A stretch of 64,000 nucleotides of DNA from Undaria pinnatifida (taxonomy: Eukaryota; Sar; Phaeophyceae; Laminariales; Alariaceae). Of this stretch, positions 57,752 through 64,000 are shown piece after piece (within the stretch, counting starts at the first letter, position 1; each line of letters opens with the position of its first letter). The DNA is taken from positions 17,017,625-17,081,624 of the forward strand of contig JABAKD010000016.1 of the NCBI GenBank assembly GCA_012845835.1, read 5' to 3'. Made by a program: the position numbers and the translations under genes. A model generated the notes under the pieces. The model worked only from the letters and a program-made list of their open reading frames with translations, made no database searches and was not told the DNA's origin.

Positions 57752-59260
57752 TTTTTGTCCATTCGCTCAATATCCGACGACGTCTGTTCGTTTTCTGATA
57801 AGGAACTGTATGCAATGCTCGTACGAGTAGCAGTATCCTTTGGGTCGGTGATCAGCAGTGGTAGGTCTGTCGCGAGTCTCCCGCAGACTCGAGCGTCATA
57901 ACTCCCAGGAGTGTCGCAGGTAGAGCTGGGCACCAAGTACAAGTACCAGTATTTGGTTGTGCGGAAATTGACGACGTTCTGCCGCAAAGTCAGACGCGCG
58001 AGTACGGACGCGACGAGTGCTCAATACAGGGTACATGCCGGTGTAATTTTCTCGTTACGACTACAGTACTGTTGCAGTTGCAATGCACGTGTAACCGACG
58101 TAGTGAACGGCTATGAAGCTGAAACGTTTCCCCTGGGCCCGAACCAGCACACACGTATAATTACAGGCAGCTATAAACTCTACCTACCTGGTACCAGGTA
58201 TCAATATAACGATCCGATGCATCCCTTATCCTTCTTGCTATTTTCATAGCTACCCACTCGCATGGGGTTAGCGTCTGATCTTTAATGAAAAAAATGAATA
58301 CGTCAGCCTTGGGCTGTGAGAGATTGAGCACTTCGTCGTCGAAAGTAATATTCGCAAGCTGCGTGTGATACTGCGATCGTGCGTGCGACGGGTTGTATTG
58401 AAGTATATAGACTATGTTATGCCCTCATGACGGCTATTACAGCTCCGTGACTCCCCTCCTAAGTGATACGTACAGCTAGTAGTACCAGTATCAACAGGAC
58501 GATTATGCAAAAACGGCCAGCCATTCTAGGACTGTAGTCCAGTCATTCTGCGCACACGAAAAAATAACCCGCGTAGAGGGCGCCAAAAACTGACAGCTGC
58601 TACGTAAGCAGCTATAGCTGTGCAATCAGGCTTTCTTGGTGTTTAAAAGAGGAAATAGACTATTAACAGTCTAGACTATTGTTAATAGTAGTGTGCGTCG
58701 GGTGGCGACGTGGTGAGACCGCGCTCTGGTTCCTATTTTTTTTTTTTCGATATGGTTGTAATAGAGAGGGTGCAACGGAAGACGCCCGCGAAGCATTATG
58801 CAATATTGTGCGATTCCGACGAAATACACTAAAAAAATGGACGAAAACATCATGCGCAGTATTGCATGTTCGTGTGATTGTGCATGGATCTGGGTCCTAT
58901 GAGTAGGACTCTCGCACATTGTGATCGCTGAACAAGCCGTAAAAAAAAGCATGATGCATGCTAGTGAGTATTTACTTCAAAAACACACGATGCATGTGCT
59001 CGTGATCATTTGTTGTACGTGAGCATCGCTCGGTACATGATGAATGCGTTCGTTTTTACAAAAAAAAAAAAAAACGTCAGCTGTGAGTACGACCGATTGA
59101 AAAATGAAAAAAGTGGAAGCTACTCGTACGTAAGCCAAAAAACGTATTGTTCCTATAAATTATGTTTCGTCGTATGTGTTTTTTGTCTGTCGATTCCAAA
59201 CCCAGCAGTTGTTTGTCGGTTCCAAACAACAGCAGTTGTTTGTCGGCTCCAAACAACAGA
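57752..59260. other. intergenic, no gene recognised
   Basis: No ORF has a family signature. The GTCGTCGAAA...GCAAGCTGCGTG word at 58335-58366 also occurs at 53292-53320, another dispersed repeat. Confidence 0.35.
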
Positions 59261-59261
59261 G

Positions 59262-59600
59262 ACCCTCTTCGAGTTGCCTGAAGCACCCGCCGATCACCGA
59301 CGAACGCAAACAAGTCACCGACAGTTAGTTACAATACATCCTGCTGCGGAGTCACCCCGCGCGCTACGGTTGCAGCAGATCCTAAAAAGTTTCCGAGCTC
59401 CTAACATGCGAAGCTCAACACATCACCCGAAACATGACTTCGAAGACATTCGTTCGCGCGACCCTACCAATTTCCACGCTTGAGGAGCTCAACCCCCCAG
59501 GTCAGAAGCGTTTGGCTAAGAAAAACGGAAACTCCTGCCGCGGGAAGACTCTGTGCGAGTTCTTACTCGTAGCGACAGCTCATATTATCTGAGTAGCTAC
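59262..59600 (+). repeat. R6 repeat copy
   Basis: GGTTGCAGCAGATCCTAAAA, ACATGACTTCGAAGACATTC and GAGGAGCTCAACCCCCCAGG match 63255-63450 and the split copy at 1725-2595. Confidence 0.6.
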
Positions 59601-59699
59601 CTCCGCCGCTGACGCATGGGTAGAGGATGGAAGAAAAATGCAAGGACAGGAAAGGGGGGAGGGAGGGAGGGAGGGATGGGGGAGGGAAAGGGGTGCCGG

Positions 59700-59965
59700 T
59701 CGTTCCGAGCAGCACGGTCACCCTAACGTACTCGCTAACGCCGCGTGTACTACGAACACCGGATATCCACGACCCTGGCGTACGCGCTCGTGCTACGCTA
59801 CGATCAACAGTTGTTCGCCACCCTGACGGTGCCAGATACGGGCTAAAGCTACGCTACGACCGCCGGCTGTCCACGATATCCTGGCGCACGTGCTCACGCT
59901 ACCGCCACCCTGACGTGCCACGTAGGTTTTAAAGCTACGCTACGACCAACAGTTATTGTGCTTCT
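59700..59965 (+). repeat. diverged tandem repeat with GCTACGCTACGA
   Basis: Three units contain GCTACGCTACGAYC, CCACCCTGACG and TGGCGYACG; period about 60-118 bp. Confidence 0.6.
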
Positions 59966-60242
59966 TCTCCCGTCACAGCGTAAGTAAAACTGCTGGACGC
60001 CCAACAAGAAAAGCGGAAACACTGATTCAGGCCGGGTTTCTTATTTTTGGAGGAGGGTGCGTTCTGCACTAACTTCACAAAAACAACGGCGCTCCCAGAC
60101 TTCTTGTATTCCTACAAATGTCAGCCTGGCGTTTTTATTTTGTTTACGCTATTTCTCGTCAGATGTCTACTGTAGTACTGTATAGCATCGATGCTGGAAC
60201 TCCAGTAGTATAGCGGGTTCCCGTCGTGCCAGGCGATTTCAG

Positions 60243-60502
60243 ACGCGTGCTACGATCGAGGCGACATGGTATACCACTTTTTGGCTGAAATTTCTCCCTG
60301 AAAAACAGGGATTCCTAAACCCATATTCGTCGGAATTTCATTCCCATATTTTAGGAATTTGTTTTTTTTTGTCGATTACTTAAGCCATGGGAATACTTTG
60401 TTTATCCGGGAATACTGTTGGGTGTCTATCTCCCGATCAGTTCTTGGGGTGAGATATAGAGGTTCAGGGGGGAAAAAATGGTGCACCTCTGCTATCGTAG
60501 CG
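60243..60502 (+). mobile_element. R2 element
   Basis: Ends GACGCGTGCTACGATCGAGG and GTGCACCTCTGCTATCGTAGCG. The interior is more diverged than in other copies. It abuts the 32-bp array. Confidence 0.55.
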
Positions 60503-60519
60503 TTTGTGTTCACCGGCAC

Positions 60520-60870
60520 TATACCGGCAATAGACACTATTCAATCGGCACTACACCGGCAATAGGCACGATTCAATCGGCACTACAACGGAAATATGCA
60601 CTATTCAATCGGCACTACTATAACGGCAATAGGCACTGTTTAATCGGCACTATACCGGCAATAGGCACTATTCAATCGACACAATACCGGCAATAGGCAC
60701 TATTCAATCGGCATAATACCGGCAATAGGCACTATTCAATCGGCACTATACCGGCAATAGGCACTATTCAATAGGCACTATTCGGTAGATAGGCACTATT
60801 TAATCGGCACTATAGGGAGACCTCCACTAATAAGCACTATAAAATCGGCACTATAGGGAGACCCCCACTG
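60520..60870 (-). repeat. 32-bp minisatellite, about 10 units, inverse of 13345-13685
   Basis: The unit ACTATACCGGCAATAGGCAC plus TATTCAATCGGC is 32 bp. Its reverse complement (TATAGTGCCGATTGAATAGT...) matches the GET4-intron unit at about 21 of its first 23 bases. Near 60830-60860 units alternate with GGGAGACCYCCAC, also a motif at the edge of the other array. Confidence 0.9.
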
Positions 60871-60975
60871 TTCGACCGCTTGGTGTTGTACCATCTGCGT
60901 CTTCACCGTCATCGTTTCTAAAGCTTGCGCCGTCGACGCTTTGGTCATTTTTATCGCCCACGCCGTCGTTGCCCG

Positions 60976-61434
60976 TTACACACATGCGCCACGAAGCGAG
61001 CGGGCGCGCCGCGATCTCGTGGTTTGGAGAGGCGACGTATTCCTGCGTGCATTGTGAAACGCGCGCAGCGTAAAAAAGACGGGAAGCGGGTGCGGTTCAT
61101 TAAGATTTAGTTTCAGCGGCCGATGGACGGTGTGCGTGCGTTGTGAGAAGCAGGAAGCGGGCAGTTTGCGTATCGTTTCATCGTCCAATAGATCGCGTGG
61201 AGGGAAATAAATTAGGTCTAAATGCTGCCAAGTACTGATGCTGCTGAAAACCAGAGGTAACAGGCAATCGTTGCCTCGGCTGCCAGAGGTCGCGGGAGCT
61301 TGTTGTGCTGCAGTTCCCACGGCAGAACCGTTGTGTCGGCAATCGAGTAAATCGACACAAGACACATAATCATGGAAAATTGACGAGCGCAAGCTTTTTA
61401 ATATTTCCCATCCGTGTGAGGAATAAATATCTAC
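60976..61434 (-). other. possible exon, unassigned
   Basis: A minus frame follows a good acceptor (GATTTTCGCGCAG, just above 61434) and stays open for about 150 codons (VDIYSSHGWEILKS...). Phase 0 would fit the donor at 62860, but no family was recognised. Confidence 0.2.
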
Positions 61435-61648
61435 CTGCGCGAAAATCGGATGAGGCAACAGTAAGAGCAAGCGAGAGAACGGACAGGGGGGGGGGGAGGA
61501 GCAGAGGGGTCACGCCCAGCACCAACACATCGCAGCGACCAAGCTCGCTCCTCGGCGAAAAAAACAGCGTTGTTGTAATCGATACAAGAACGCGGGCTCT
61601 ATATCGTCTCTGTCGAGTGTAGAAAATGTATTTACAAGTAAGTGTAGA

Positions 61649-61894
61649 TAACATGCTACGATAGATGCGCATCAGTTTTTTCTGACGCTCTTAACCGCTT
61701 GAGGAGCTCTATGCCCCACCCCAAAAATGATTGATCAATAGTGTAGGGACCAACAAAATCCATGGCCTAGGCATACAAAACAAAAACGATCGAAAAACAA
61801 GGACGGCGTTATGAACGATTTTGAGCTTAAGGCGTCCCGTCATTCAGCAACAAAAAAAAAAGCCAAAAAGGGATAATCTCTATCGCAGCACACG
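61649..61894 (+). mobile_element. R2 TIR transposon
   Basis: Left ACATGCTACGATAGATG, right GATAATCTCTATCGCAGCAC; interior CCATGGCCTAGGCATAC and TCATTCAGCAAC. Short copy, about 245 bp. Confidence 0.65.
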
Positions 61895-62578
61895 TCATTC
61901 TACTTCACCCCTCCCCCCACACACACACTTTTTTTTTTTTTTTTTAGATCCTCCTGGGGATCCGGGTAAAAAAAAAGCTCAAGCTCCATACACTTTCGTT
62001 TGTGTACCAGTTTTCGTCCATCTGCAGAACGCAGACTTGTGTCAACCTCGCCCCTCCGGTTTAGTCAACACTATGAACTTGCCGGCCTTCTTTGGCTGAT
62101 CCCTATACGGTTCAACCAAGAAGGTGAGATAGCCACCCAGGAATCGACAGCTCTTTTTGCTCTGTCTTTACCCTGCGTAATGCGGGATTTGCCTGCGCCT
62201 GTTCATTTTTGACACCTTCGACGGTGGGTCTCCACCTGCCGTTAGAGAAAGGCGCACCCGCTAAACGAACCCGTTTTCCTAACTAGGGTCACACTCAGGC
62301 TGTGTCTTACCTCTCCATCTCAGCTTCCCCAAGACTCTGGGGTCGTGTTGTCCTTACACGATTATACCCCTGCCCTACTAATTCTAGCATTGGCTCGCCC
62401 AACACACACTTACACCTAAAATTGGTGCTTCGTCTCGAAAGGGATGCGTGGTCAATGGTCAAATGACTAAGGCAAGCGACAGATGAGCACGCTCCTCCCC
62501 CCCCCCCCCAACACACACCTAAAAGTGGCGGCCGCCGTTATCTATCCAAGCGTTCTCTAATGGCGACACTCGTGAGGA

Positions 62579-62848
62579 GACGCACGCTATGCGGTAGAGG
62601 TTTTGACCACTCTTTTTTTTCCCCTGAGGCTCTTCGCTTGTGGAGGCTCTACACCTCTCCCAAAAAAGCACTGATTTGCCTGGCAGGGAACAACAAAAAA
62701 GTGCACAACCCGATGCAAAAATCCCCATGGCCTAAGCATACAACGATATTGTTTTTTCCCGACGATTTTGGGTTATGAAGCCCCGTGATTCCGAAAACGT
62801 TTTCGCCAAAAAGGGGTATACCTTAATGCCTCTACCGTAGCATGCGTC
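62579..62848 (+). mobile_element. R2 TIR transposon
   Basis: Left GACGCACGCTATGCGGTAGAGG, right TGCCTCTACCGTAGCATGCGTC: an inverted repeat of about 22 bp with few mismatches. Interior CCATGGCCTAAGCATAC. It ends 12 bp from the donor of the neighbouring exon. Confidence 0.7.
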
Positions 62849-62859
62849 ACAAAACCTAC

Positions 62860-63099
62860 CTGGTCCAGATTCCCCAGTGGCACCCCGGTGGAGGTCCAGA
62901 ACCTCACCAACTTGTCCGGCGTAATCGTGGCGACAATGACGTCGCCGGTTAGCGTTACCGGTGCTGATCCGTTGTCGCGATCCCCGCAGCCAGCAACCGG
63001 TGCCCGAAACTCGACGTTCTGGCCTTCAAACACCTTGACCTTGATCACTTCTTGGCGCCCCTCCCGGCCAGGCCTCCACTCACCCACGCGCCTGATTAA
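62860..63099 (-). CDS. internal exon of an unidentified protein
   Basis: A minus frame ends at a consensus donor (CTGGACCAG then GTAGGT). It codes for a varied, non-repetitive peptide: VIKVKVFEGQNVEFRAPVAG, then TGDVIVATITPDKLVRFWTSTG, the latter vaguely like a WD-repeat strand. The acceptor is uncertain; CTTGAG then TTAATC at 63099 keeps phase 0. It probably belongs to the same gene as the exon at 63671-64000. Confidence 0.4.
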
Positions 63100-63224
63100 C
63101 TCAAGACCTATGCCTCGCCCGAACCTTGACGAGTGTATTTTTTTTGCGTTTGCCATCCGATAAGGTGCAGCAGGGGTGTCAGTCAATCGACAAAAATTGA
63201 AGAGACTCAGGATGAAGACGGATG

Positions 63225-63520
63225 CTTCTTGCTGGGAGAGTCATTTCACGCTACGGGTGCAGCAGATTCTAAGAATTTTCTGGGCTCCTGACATGAGAAG
63301 CTCAATGAATATCTCACCCGAAAGATGACTTCGAAGGCTTTTGTTCCGCGCAACCCGACCAACAGGTATATGCGCTAGTCCTAAAACAAGTAGCACTCGT
63401 AAAAATGTCGTACTAACCGATATTTTTCCGCACTCGAGGAGATCGACCCGTCAGAAACGTTCAGCCGAAAAATGTGCAGACCCTACCGCGGTATGACTCG
63501 GGAGTGCTGATAAGTTTTTG
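63225..63520 (+). repeat. R6 repeat copy, uninterrupted
   Basis: GGTGCAGCAGATTCTAAGAA, AAAGATGACTTCGAAGGCTT, GCAACCCGACCAACAGGTAT and GAGGAGATCGACCCGTCAGA in one stretch: the uninterrupted form of the element split by R2 at 1822-2380. Confidence 0.6.
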
Positions 63521-63670
63521 GCGTTGAAGCTCGCGTTGGACACTGTCGGAAAGACAAAAAAAGCACAAATTAAAACGAAAACTATACCTGTCCGCAAAAG
63601 CTCCACGTTCTTTCGTTCCACCAAACTCCTCCGACAGCAACAACGGTGTTACGCTGGAGCAATCACTCAC

Positions 63671-64000
63671 AACCGGTCCCCGACCGTCTCTCTTTTCGCA
63701 GCGGGTTTTTCTTCCGACGCGCTCGGTTTCTTTCGCGTTTTTTTCCTTCGTTTCCGCTTCCTCGCAATCAATCTTTGATCCCTCGCCACCAACCCTCGAT
63801 GCGTTGCTTTCCTTATGTCTACCTTTACCAGCGCTTTGTCTTTCTTCCTCGCTATCCTGCTCTTCTGTTTCCTTGTCATCAACCCTCGATGCTCCGTTAC
63901 CCTTCTGCCTGCCTCTGTCGGCAACGCTATTTTTTTCTTTCGTCCTGTCCTTAGCGTCGACTCCCCCTTCTCCCCTAAGCCTCGATGGTGGCCTTGAGTC
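63671..64000 (-). CDS. charged, repetitive exon, partial at window edge
   Basis: A minus frame is open from the window edge to a consensus donor (CCGGTT then GTGAGT). The peptide is rich in Glu, Lys, Arg and Asp, with an internal repeat (ASRVDDKETEEQ... and ASRVGGEGSKID...), so probably disordered. The gene's 5' part lies beyond 64000. Phase 0 at the donor is compatible with the exon at 62860-63099. Confidence 0.4.

Overview
The window is nuclear DNA from a eukaryote with long introns. The genes carry 5-13 spliceosomal exons with GT-AG and some GC-AG introns, there is a canonical elongator tRNA-Met, low-complexity Gln/Ala/Ser/Gly/Pro inserts interrupt conserved domains, and repeats are dense. 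This style fits a brown alga (Ectocarpus-like stramenopile). That assignment is an inference (about 0.6); no rRNA or organelle marker is present to fix it.

Three genes could be rebuilt by joining exons whose splice phases agree. (1) GET4, the tail-anchored-protein insertion factor, plus strand 8198-16620, 7 exons, 308 aa. (2) An HSP110-type HSP70 co-chaperone, minus strand, from at least 44768 down to 27868, 12 exons seen; the first coding exon was not found and there is one frame problem near 35.3 kb. (3) A homocysteine S-methyltransferase, plus strand 46788-51603, 5 exons, 603 aa. The last two are divergent, with their 5' ends around 44.8-46.8 kb. Less certain coding pieces are a 767-codon disordered ORF at 21.6-23.9 kb (+), a 664-codon ORF at 55.5-57.5 kb (-), a terminal exon at 52.5-53.1 kb (-), and exons of an unidentified gene running in from the right edge (62.9-64.0 kb, -).

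Layout: 0-7.7 kb is almost all repeats (a cut tRNA-Met, tRNA-derived SINE-like units, nested inverted-repeat transposons, a decayed retropepsin). 8.2-16.6 kb is GET4. 17-27.8 kb is intergenic apart from the 767-codon ORF, an intact tRNA-Met and repeats. 27.9-44.8 kb is the HSP110 gene with repeat-filled introns. 46.8-51.6 kb is the methyltransferase. 52-64 kb holds poorly recognised exons and many repeats.

The most unusual signal is that small tandem duplications have repeatedly copied the edges of exons, splice sites included, into neighbouring introns or flanks. I count at least eight cases in the three rebuilt genes, one of them an in-frame 24-codon copy that could be spliced as a cassette exon. 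The window also holds a TTAA-targeting MITE with an empty-site comparison, a larger inverted-repeat family (about nine copies), a SINE-like insert with a perfect 13-bp target duplication, and two arrays of one 32-bp satellite in opposite orientation 47 kb apart.
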